Shown in pieces: positions 23,941 through 31,135 of a stretch of 64,000 nt of DNA; the first letter of the stretch is position 1, and each line of letters starts with the position of its first letter. A program made the position numbers and the translations under genes. This DNA is from Leisingera aquaemixtae (GTDB taxonomy: Bacteria > Pseudomonadota > Alphaproteobacteria > Rhodobacterales > Rhodobacteraceae), in assembly GCF_001458395.1 (NCBI RefSeq), contig NZ_CYSR01000007.1:62001-126000 (forward strand), in the 5' to 3' direction. The notes below the pieces were generated by a model. That model searched no databases. It saw nothing but the letters and a program-made list of their open reading frames with translations, and was not told the DNA's origin.

Positions 23941-24966
23941 GGGCTTGATATGCGGAACTCTAGCGTGTGGAAAAGCGGTGCGGCGGCGCTGGCCGTGCTG
24001 GCCGGGGCAGGCGGGGCCTGGGCCGGGGTGCCGAAGGTGGCGGCGGATATCACCCCTGTGCACGGGCTGGTGGCGCGGGTGATGCAGGGGCTGGGCGCGC
24101 CGGCCCTGGTGGTGCCGCCGGGGGCGTCGCCGCATGGCTATGCGATGCGTCCGTCCGAGGCGCAGGCGCTGGACCAGGCGGATCTGGTGTTCTGGATGGG
24201 CGAGGCGCTGACCCCCTGGCTGGAAGGCCCGCTGGAGGAGCTGGCGGGCGATGCGCGCCGGGTGGAGCTGCTGGCGGCGGAAGGCACCGAAGTGCTGGCG
24301 TTCCGCGAAGGGGCCCGGTTTGAGGCGCATGGGCATGACGAGGATCATGGCGATCATGAGGATCACGAGGATCACGCAGGCCATGAGGATCATGCAGACC
24401 ATGACAGCCGCGAGGACGATGGCGATCACGCGGATGCGCACGGGCACAGCCATGCGGGCGCCGATCCGCACGCCTGGCTGCTGCCGGCCAATGCACAGGC
24501 TTGGCTGGACGTGATCGCAGCAGAGCTGGCAGAGCACGACCCGGACAATGCCGCAGCTTACAAAGCCAATGCAGAGGCCGGAAAGCAAGAGATTGCGGAC
24601 GCTGCCGCCAGTATCTCGGCGTCGCTGGAACCGTTCCGGGCCAAGCAGTTCATCGTCTTCCACGACGCCTATCAGTATTTCGAGCGCGGTTTCGGCCTGA
24701 ACGCGGCTGGTGCGATTTCACTGGGGGATGCGGTCAAGCCGAGCCCGGCGCGGATTGCCGAAGTGCGCGGCGTTGTGGCGGATCTCGAAGTGTCCTGCGT
24801 GTTCTCGGAGCCGCAGTTCAATCCGGGGGTGGTTGCCACCGTTCTGGACGGCACCGGAGCAGGCACCGCGCTGCTGGATCCGCTGGGCGCCAAACTGGAG
24901 CCGGGGCCGCAGTTTTACCCCGCGCTTCTGCGGGATATCGGCAGCGCGATTGCCGGTTGCGAATGA
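23938..24966 (+). CDS. znuA: zinc ABC transporter periplasmic binding protein ZnuA
   Basis: A 342-aa cluster A-I binding protein with a signal peptide ending GGAWA. Zinc ligands are expected at the His in VHGLVARV (near residue 45), the His in ASPHGYAMRP, the His in FHDAYQYFE and a C-terminal Asp. Between them is a long His/Asp/Glu-rich loop (about residues 136-178, with repeated HEDHEDH), typical of ZnuA. A second possible start, the ATG at 23950 with GGGG upstream, gives a 338-aa form with the same signal peptide. Confidence 0.92.
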   Translation: MGLDMRNSSVWKSGAAALAVLAGAGGAWAGVPKVAADITPVHGLVARVMQGLGAPALVVPPGASPHGYAMRPSEAQALDQADLVFWMGEALTPWLEGPLEELAGDARRVELLAAEGTEVLAFREGARFEAHGHDEDHGDHEDHEDHAGHEDHADHDSREDDGDHADAHGHSHAGADPHAWLLPANAQAWLDVIAAELAEHDPDNAAAYKANAEAGKQEIADAAASISASLEPFRAKQFIVFHDAYQYFERGFGLNAAGAISLGDAVKPSPARIAEVRGVVADLEVSCVFSEPQFNPGVVATVLDGTGAGTALLDPLGAKLEPGPQFYPALLRDIGSAIAGCE

Positions 24967-24972
24967 GTGAAG

Positions 24973-24998
24973 GGCGGGCCGGGGCGGCCCGTCTTTTT
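24973..24998 (+). terminator. rho-independent terminator after znuA
   Basis: GGGCCG (24976-24981) pairs with CGGCCC (24985-24990) and is followed by GTCTTTTT. It also abuts the end of the converging FAD oxidase gene. Confidence 0.75.
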
Positions 24999-26287
24999 CA
25001 TCTGTCGCTGACCAGATGGGTGAGTGTAGCGCCGGCTTCATAGTAGGCGCTGCGCAGGCCCGCGAAGGGAATCGCGTGATCCTTGGCAGGCGGGACGGGC
25101 AGGCGGGCGCTGTCGCCGGTCAGCAGCGCCTCGGCCATGGCGGCGCCGAACAGGGTGCCGGGGCCGATGCCGCGGCCTGAATAGCCGAAACAGGCATAGC
25201 CGCCCTGCAGGTCCAGGATCTTGGGCAGATGCTCGGTGGTCATGGCGATGCGGCCGTGCCAGTGGCTGCGGAGCCGCGCGTCCTTCAGCTCCGGATACAG
25301 CGCCGCCAGCTTGCGGGGCAGCCAGCTGCGGTGCAGGGCGCTGCCGGCATGGTTGAGCGCGCCCATGCCGCCGATCACCAGCCGCCCGGCTTGGTCGAGC
25401 CGCCACGACGACATCACCAGTGCGGTGTCCCAGCAGCCTTCCTTGTTTGGCAGGATTTTCTCCAGCAGCGCGGCGGGCAGCGGATCGGTGGCGGCCTGGA
25501 AGTAATGGACCGGAATCACCGAAGGCGCCTCGTAGCCGGAAATGCCGCGCGCATAGGCGTTGGTCGCCATGATCAGGTGGCGCGCGCGCAGGCTGCCCTT
25601 GGGCGTCGCCACTTGCCAGCTGCTGCCGTCGCGGCGGATGGCGGTGGCCGGAGAGCGGGTGTGCAGCTGCGCGCCCGCCGCGGCGGCGGCGCGGGCGAGG
25701 CCGCGGGCGTAGGCCAGCGGCTGGATGGTGCCTGCGCGCGGGTCGAACAACGCGCCGTGCACGGCGTTGGACCCGGTGCGCTGCACGGTTTCCTCGCGGG
25801 ATAGCAGCTCCACCGGCGCGCCGATGGCCGTAAGCTGGGCATGGCGGCGCTGCAGGTCTTTCAGCCCGGACGGCGCATGGGCGCAATGCAGGGTGCCTTT
25901 GCGCTCCGGCTCGCATTGGATGGCGTGTTTTGCGATCAGTTGGAACACAATCTGCGGCGCGCCGGCCAGCAGGGCCGACAGGCGGCTGCCGGCCTCTGTA
26001 CCCAGTGCGGCGTTGATGTCCTCCGGCGGCAGCCAGAGGCCGGCATTGGCCAGCCCCACGTTGCGGCCGGAGCCGCCGCTGCCGGTGTCCTCCGCCTCGA
26101 TCAGGCGGACAGAGGCGCCCAGTTCGGCGGCCTTCAAAGCGGCGGAGCAGCCGGTGTAGCCGCCGCCGATCACCACGAGGTCGGCCTCCGCCTCCCCGGA
26201 GAATTCCGGGAAGGCTGGGGTTTCCTGGCAGGTTTGATGCCAGAGGCCGGACGCCAGATCAGATGTCAAACTTGATCCCCTGAGCAA
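24998..26287 (-). CDS. amaA: FAD-dependent amine/amino-acid oxidase, probable L-pipecolate oxidase (AmaA-like)
   Basis: A 429-aa DAO-family flavoprotein. The FAD-binding motif is DLVVIGGGYTGCSAALKAAELG (about residues 36-57), with the typical EAEDTGSGGSGRNVGLANAGLW region after it. A C-terminal FGYSGRGIGPGTLFG closes the FAD site. It overlaps the upstream aldehyde dehydrogenase gene by 29 bases. The pairing with an ALDH7-type semialdehyde dehydrogenase is the AmaA-AmaB arrangement for lysine breakdown through pipecolate, which is why I favour L-pipecolate oxidase. Other secondary-amine substrates such as sarcosine-like compounds cannot be excluded. Confidence 0.7.
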   Translation of the reverse strand: MLRGSSLTSDLASGLWHQTCQETPAFPEFSGEAEADLVVIGGGYTGCSAALKAAELGASVRLIEAEDTGSGGSGRNVGLANAGLWLPPEDINAALGTEAGSRLSALLAGAPQIVFQLIAKHAIQCEPERKGTLHCAHAPSGLKDLQRRHAQLTAIGAPVELLSREETVQRTGSNAVHGALFDPRAGTIQPLAYARGLARAAAAAGAQLHTRSPATAIRRDGSSWQVATPKGSLRARHLIMATNAYARGISGYEAPSVIPVHYFQAATDPLPAALLEKILPNKEGCWDTALVMSSWRLDQAGRLVIGGMGALNHAGSALHRSWLPRKLAALYPELKDARLRSHWHGRIAMTTEHLPKILDLQGGYACFGYSGRGIGPGTLFGAAMAEALLTGDSARLPVPPAKDHAIPFAGLRSAYYEAGATLTHLVSDR

Positions 26288-27761
26288 GCGGCAGCGCGCG
26301 TGAGTAGTTCACGGTGTTGGTCTGCCGGCGCATGTATCCTTTCCAGGCGTCTGAACCGCTTTCGCGGCCGCCGCCCGTCTCCTTCTCACCCCCGAAAGCT
26401 CCGCCGATTTCCGCGCCGGAGGGGCCGATGTTCACATTGGCAATACCGCAGTCGGAGCCCGCTGCCGAGAGGAAATATTCGGTTTCGCGCACGTCGGTGG
26501 AGAAGATGCAGGAGGACAAACCTTGCGGCACTTCGTTCTGCATTTCAATGGCTTGGTCCAGATCGGAATACTTCACCACATAGAGGATCGGGGCGAAGGT
26601 TTCGGTGTGCATAATGGCGGTCTGGGCAGGCATCTCGACAATCGCGGGGTGGACATAGGCGGCGTCCGCGTGGCTGTCCGCCAGCGCGCGGGCGCCGCCA
26701 TGCACGGTGCCGCCCTCGGATTTCGCCCGTTCCAGTGCGCTGCTCATCGCATCCAGCGCGGCGGCGTCGATCAGCGGGCCGACCAGGGTGCCATTGGCCA
26801 GCGGGTCGCCGATCGGCAGGCCCTCATAGGCCTTGATGAGGCGCGGGATCAGCGCGTCATAGATGTCTTCATGAACGATCAGGCGGCGCAGGCTGGTGCA
26901 GCGCTGGCCGGCGGTGCCGACGGCGGAGAACACGATGGCGCGCAGGGCCATTTCCAGATCGGCGGAGGGTGCGACGATCATCGCGTTGTTGCCGCCCAGC
27001 TCCAGAATGGTGCGGCCGAGGCGTTTCGACATATCGGCGGATACCGCCTTGCCCATCGGCACCGATCCGGTGGCGGAGATGATGGCGACGTCCTTGGAGG
27101 CGGTCAGCACCTCGCCCAGGTCGCGCTCGCCGATCAGCACCTGAATGAGGCCCCCGGGGGCGTCCCCGCCGAACGCCGCCATGGCGCGGTCGCAGATTTT
27201 CTGCACGGCGAGGGCGGTGAGCGGGGTTTTTTCCGACGGTTTCCAGATCACCGGATCGCCGCAGACCAGCGCCAGGGCTGCGTTCCAGCACCAGGGGGCG
27301 ACGGGGAAGTTGAAGGCGGTGATGATGCCGCAGGTGCCCATCGGGTGCCAGGTTTCGCGCATCGCATGGCCAGGGCGTTCGGACGCGATGGTGAGCCCGT
27401 AGAGCTGGCGCGAGAGGCCAACGGCGAAGTCGCAGATGTCGATCATCTCCTGCACTTCACCCAAGCCCTCCTGGTAGATCTTGCCGCATTCCAGGGTGAC
27501 GAGGCGGCCGAGGTTTTCCTTTTCACGGCGCAGTTCCTCGCCCAAGAGGCGCACCAGCTCGCCGCGGCGCGGGGCCGGCACCAGGCGCCAGGATTTGAAG
27601 GCGGATTTGGCAGCGGCGATCTGCGCTTCGGCCTCCGCCATGCTGTGGGTCTTCAGCCGGGCGATTTCGCTGCCGTCCACCGGCGTGGTGACGGAAAGGC
27701 TGCCGCCGGTCAGTTCGGCTTGCGTGAGGCCGGCAGCGGCGAGAATGTCGGAATGGGGCAT
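26259..27761 (-). CDS. amaB: ALDH7-type aldehyde dehydrogenase, probable piperideine-6-carboxylate/aminoadipate-semialdehyde dehydrogenase
   Basis: A 500-aa NAD(P)-dependent aldehyde dehydrogenase. The catalytic Glu is in LELGGNNAMIV and the nucleophile Cys in VGTAGQRCTSLRR. The N-terminal WHPMGTCGIITAFNFPVAPWCWNAALALVCGDPVIWKPSEKTPL and the end GGGRESGSDAWKGYMRRQTNTVNYS are typical of antiquitin/AmaB enzymes, which oxidise 2-aminoadipate semialdehyde to 2-aminoadipate. It leads a two-gene operon with the FAD oxidase and is divergent from two LysR genes likely to control it. Confidence 0.82.
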   Translation of the reverse strand: MPHSDILAAAGLTQAELTGGSLSVTTPVDGSEIARLKTHSMAEAEAQIAAAKSAFKSWRLVPAPRRGELVRLLGEELRREKENLGRLVTLECGKIYQEGLGEVQEMIDICDFAVGLSRQLYGLTIASERPGHAMRETWHPMGTCGIITAFNFPVAPWCWNAALALVCGDPVIWKPSEKTPLTALAVQKICDRAMAAFGGDAPGGLIQVLIGERDLGEVLTASKDVAIISATGSVPMGKAVSADMSKRLGRTILELGGNNAMIVAPSADLEMALRAIVFSAVGTAGQRCTSLRRLIVHEDIYDALIPRLIKAYEGLPIGDPLANGTLVGPLIDAAALDAMSSALERAKSEGGTVHGGARALADSHADAAYVHPAIVEMPAQTAIMHTETFAPILYVVKYSDLDQAIEMQNEVPQGLSSCIFSTDVRETEYFLSAAGSDCGIANVNIGPSGAEIGGAFGGEKETGGGRESGSDAWKGYMRRQTNTVNYSRALPLAQGIKFDI

Positions 27762-27914
27762 ATCGGAATCCTTTGGATGCGAGGGCAGGGCATGAGCAAA
27801 ACTTTAGCCTGCTTTGCGCTAATGTCCCGCCGGGCGTCGGTCTGATATAGAAATTGCACCGCCGGGCGCGGATTGCTATTGAAACTAAATCGTGAAGCTA
27901 TGAGCTAAGATCAT

Positions 27915-28805
27915 ATGATTGCCCCGCGCCGCTTTTTGCCCTCGATCCCGTCTCTCTTGGCGCTGGAGGCGGTTGACCGGCTGGGCAGCGCCTCGGCGGC
28001 GGCGGAGGATCTGTCGCTGACGCAAAGCGCCGTCAGCCGCCAGCTGAAACAGCTGGAAGAGCAGATGGGGGTCGATCTGATCGCCCGTGACCAAATGCGG
28101 ATGCAGCTGACGCCGGCAGGCGCAGGCTTTGCCAAGGAGGCGCGTGCGATCCTGACCCGGCTGGCGCAGGCCTCGGTTAAGCTGCGCGCGAACCCGGATG
28201 GCGGCAGTTTCACCCTGTCGATCCTGCCGTCCTTTGGCCTCCATTGGCTGGCGCCGCGGCTGAAAGGGTTTGCCGCCAGCCATCCCGGCATCACCGTGAA
28301 CCTGCACACCCACAATCTGCCGTTTAGTTTTGATACGGGCAGTGCGCAGGCGGCGATCCATTACGGCACCCGGGACTGGCCGGGGGTGGAGTATCTGCCT
28401 CTGATGCCGAAACATGTGCTGCCGGTCTGCGCGCCCGGGCTGATGGAGGGGCCGGTGGCCCGCCCGGCGGAGCTGCTGGACTATCCGCTGCTGCATCTGG
28501 AGACGCATCCCGATTGCTGGGAGCAGTGGTTTCACCTGCATGATGTGCCGGCGGCCAAGCTTCGGGGGATGCTGTTTGACCAGTCGTCGGCGATGACACA
28601 GGGGGCGGTGCACGGGCTGGGGGTTGCGCTGCTGCCGGATTTTCTGGCGGAGAATGAGATTGCGCAAGGCCGGCTGGCGCTGGCGATGGAAGGCGAAGCT
28701 GTGAGTCTGGGCGAATACTTCCTGGTCTGGCCTGCGGATCAGGCGGAGGAGTATCCGCTGATCAAGTTTCGCGAGTGGCTGCTGGCGCAGCTGGAGGAGA
28801 AATGA
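27915..28805 (+). CDS. LysR-family regulator (GcvA-like), first of a tandem pair
   Basis: A 296-aa LysR protein with the N-terminal HTH (residues about 14-72; SLLALEAVDRLGSASAAAEDLSLTQSAVSRQLKQLEEQMGVDLIARD) and a substrate-binding domain of GcvA style (SFGLHWLAPRLKGFAASHPGITVNL; MTQGAVHGLGVALLPDFL). It is divergent from amaB, so the catabolic pair is the likely target. The next LysR gene begins one base after its stop. Confidence 0.88.
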   Translation: MIAPRRFLPSIPSLLALEAVDRLGSASAAAEDLSLTQSAVSRQLKQLEEQMGVDLIARDQMRMQLTPAGAGFAKEARAILTRLAQASVKLRANPDGGSFTLSILPSFGLHWLAPRLKGFAASHPGITVNLHTHNLPFSFDTGSAQAAIHYGTRDWPGVEYLPLMPKHVLPVCAPGLMEGPVARPAELLDYPLLHLETHPDCWEQWFHLHDVPAAKLRGMLFDQSSAMTQGAVHGLGVALLPDFLAENEIAQGRLALAMEGEAVSLGEYFLVWPADQAEEYPLIKFREWLLAQLEEK

Positions 28806-28806
28806 C

Positions 28807-29694
28807 ATGCGGCTGCCGAGCCTGACCCATCTGCGCTGTTTCGAAAGTGCCGCGCGGCACCAGAGCTTCACCGCTGCGGGGGAGGAGCTGGGGCTGACCC
28901 AGAGCGCGGTCAGCAAGAAGGTGAAGGAACTGGAGGCGGATCTCGGCTTCGACCTGTTCCAGCGGGCGGGCCGGGGCGTGGTGCTGACGCCGGCGGGGCA
29001 GGGGCTGGCGGCGGGTCTGGAACTGGATCTGGCAGGCTTGCGTGCCACCCTGCAGAAGGCCGCCGCTGCCGGGGCCGGGCGGTCGGCCCTGCGGATTGCG
29101 GTGCTGCCGGGTTTTGCCAACCTCTGGCTGATCCCGCGGCTGCCGGATTTCTTTGCCCGCCACCCGGAGGTGGAACTGAGCTTCTCCACCCGGCTGGAGC
29201 CGTTTGATTTTGCGCGGGAAAACTTCGACTTGGCGGTGCATTACGGGCTGGATAACTGGCCCGGCACCCATATGGCCCCCTTGTTCGGGGAGGAGATGGT
29301 GCCGGTCTGCGCGCCAGGGTTTCATGCCGCGCATCAGCTGGAGCGGACGGACAATCTGGCGCAGGCGCCGCTGTTGCATCTGGAAAGCCGAGCGGGCACC
29401 TGGGCGGAGTGGTTCGAGCGCGCAGGATTGCCGGGCGCACCGCGGCAGGACGGGCGCTATTTCGATCAGCATTCGATGGTGATTGCCGCCGCCACGGCGG
29501 GGCTGGGGGCGGCCATTGTGCCCTATGACATGGTGGCGCGGGAGATCGCGGCAGGGGATCTGCTGCGGATACCCGGTCCGGCGCTGGTTTCGCGCAAGCG
29601 CTATTACCTGGCCCGCCCGCACGGGGTGGTGCCGGAGGCGGTGCAGAAACTGGAACGATGGCTGAAGAAGCAGTTGCATTCGAAGTCAAATTGA
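28807..29694 (+). CDS. LysR-family regulator (GcvA-like), second of a tandem pair
   Basis: A 295-aa LysR protein with HTH residues about 6-64 (LTHLRCFESAARHQSFTAAGEELGLTQSAVSKKVKELEADLGFDLFQRAG). Its ligand domain (FANLWLIPRLPDFFARHPEVELSFSTRLEPFDFARENFDLAVHYG) is closely similar to that of the upstream LysR. The two probably arose by duplication and are co-transcribed. They may act as a heteromeric pair or sense two related amines; that is inference. Confidence 0.88.
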   Translation: MRLPSLTHLRCFESAARHQSFTAAGEELGLTQSAVSKKVKELEADLGFDLFQRAGRGVVLTPAGQGLAAGLELDLAGLRATLQKAAAAGAGRSALRIAVLPGFANLWLIPRLPDFFARHPEVELSFSTRLEPFDFARENFDLAVHYGLDNWPGTHMAPLFGEEMVPVCAPGFHAAHQLERTDNLAQAPLLHLESRAGTWAEWFERAGLPGAPRQDGRYFDQHSMVIAAATAGLGAAIVPYDMVAREIAAGDLLRIPGPALVSRKRYYLARPHGVVPEAVQKLERWLKKQLHSKSN

Positions 29695-29701
29695 GACCTT
29701 T

Positions 29702-29723
29702 TGCCCGGCCGGCAGGCCGGGCT
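29702..29723 (+). terminator. hairpin after the tandem LysR genes
   Basis: GCCCGGCC pairs with GGCCGGGC just after the stop codon of the second LysR gene. Only a weak T-rich flank is seen, so it may be a terminator or a stabilising stem. Further short hairpins (GGTGCATTCGCACC near 29773) follow before the aminotransferase. Confidence 0.45.
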
Positions 29724-29926
29724 GTACCTGCCTGCCCGTCAAAGCCGAGGTTTGCCTCCGGCAAAACGGACAGGTGCATTCGCACCTACCCAGGCAGGCG
29801 CAGCCCTGCGCGGCAGAAACGGGACCAATGCCGAACCGGAATGGGTTGTGTCGTAAAGCGACGGTTTTCCGAAGTGCAGTTTTCGTTTCAAGCTGGCTTT
29901 GCCAATACCAGCAGGGAGCCTTTGCC

Positions 29927-31135
29927 ATGGCCCAATTCCGCCGCGCCGCCCGTCTTGACCCGATCGAGGTCTCGGAGATCCTGACCATCGGCGCCAAGGC
30001 GGCAGAGATGAAGCGCGAAGGCGCGCCGGTGATCATCCTGGGCGCGGGCGAGCCGGATTTCGACACGCCAGAGCACATCAAGGAGGCCGCCGCCGCCGCG
30101 ATGCGGGCGGGGGAGACCAAATACACCGCGCTTGGCGGCACGCTGGCGCTGCGACAGGCCATCCAGGCCAAGTTCCAGCGCGACAATGGGCTGGACTACA
30201 CGCTGGACGAGATCGTCGCGGGCACTGGCGCAAAGGAAATCCTGTTTGACGCTTTCATGGCCAGCCTTAACCCCGGCGATGAGGTGATCGTGCCCACACC
30301 TTACTGGACCTCTTATTCCGATATCATCCGCATTTCCGGCGGCGAACCGGTGCTGGTGCCTTGCGGGGATGACACCGGGTTCCGGCTGACGGCGGACAGG
30401 CTGGAAGCGGCGATCACCCCGCGCACCCGCTGGCTGCTGCTGAATTCGCCCTCGAACCCGGCAGGCGCTGCGTACGGCGCCGCGGATTACCAGCCGCTGC
30501 TGGAGGTGCTGCTGCGGCATCCGGATGTCTGGCTGATGGCCGATGACATGTATGAGCACATCACCTATGGCAGCTTTGAATTCGCAACACCTGCACAGGT
30601 GGAGCCGCGGCTGAAGGACCGGGTGCTGACGGTCAACGGCGTCTCCAAGGCTTATGCGATGACCGGCTGGCGGCTGGGCTATGCGGGCGGGCCGAAGGCG
30701 CTGATCGACGCGATGAAGGTGGTGCAGTCGCAATCGACCTCCCATCCGTCCTCGATCTCGCAGGCGGCGGCGGTGGCGGCGCTGAACGGCCCGCAGGATG
30801 TGCTGGCCGGGCGGCGGGCCAGTTTCCAGGCGCGGCGCGACCTGGTGGTGAAGGCACTGAACGCCATGGAGGGGATCACCTGCCCGGTGCCGGAGGGGGC
30901 GTTTTACACATTCGCCAATTGCGCTGGCGTGCTGGGCAAGCGCACGCCTGAGGGCAGCGTTCTGGAGACGGATGCGGATTTCTGCGCCTATCTGCTGGAC
31001 CAGCACCATGTGGCGGTGGTGCCGGGCCGTGCCTTTGGCATCTCGCCCTATTTCCGGATTTCTTATGCCACCTCCGAGGCAGAGCTGCGGGAAGCGCTGA
31101 GCCGGATCGGCGGGGCGGTGGCGGCGCTCAGCTAG
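29927..31135 (+). CDS. class I/II PLP aminotransferase (aspartate/aromatic type)
   Basis: A 402-aa fold-type I aminotransferase. Visible motifs are VIILGAGEPDFDTPEHIKEAA, the PLP-contact AGTGAKEILFDAF, the substrate/PLP loop NSPSNPAGAAYG, the PLP Lys in VNGVSKAYAMTGWRLGY (about residue 236) and a C-terminal Arg in SPYFRISYAT. This fits the subgroup I-gamma aspartate aminotransferases of alphaproteobacteria; the amino donor is not certain. The start at 29927 has GGGAG 8 bases upstream and matches the family N-terminus; a start at 29774 would add 51 unrelated residues. It could take amino groups from the adjoining lysine pathway, but no operon link is visible. Confidence 0.88.
   Translation: MAQFRRAARLDPIEVSEILTIGAKAAEMKREGAPVIILGAGEPDFDTPEHIKEAAAAAMRAGETKYTALGGTLALRQAIQAKFQRDNGLDYTLDEIVAGTGAKEILFDAFMASLNPGDEVIVPTPYWTSYSDIIRISGGEPVLVPCGDDTGFRLTADRLEAAITPRTRWLLLNSPSNPAGAAYGAADYQPLLEVLLRHPDVWLMADDMYEHITYGSFEFATPAQVEPRLKDRVLTVNGVSKAYAMTGWRLGYAGGPKALIDAMKVVQSQSTSHPSSISQAAAVAALNGPQDVLAGRRASFQARRDLVVKALNAMEGITCPVPEGAFYTFANCAGVLGKRTPEGSVLETDADFCAYLLDQHHVAVVPGRAFGISPYFRISYATSEAELREALSRIGGAVAALS

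Noticed and set aside
29774-29926. N-terminal extension of the aminotransferase
   Set aside because: The 51 extra residues do not resemble the family, and a good ribosome binding site lies before 29927.
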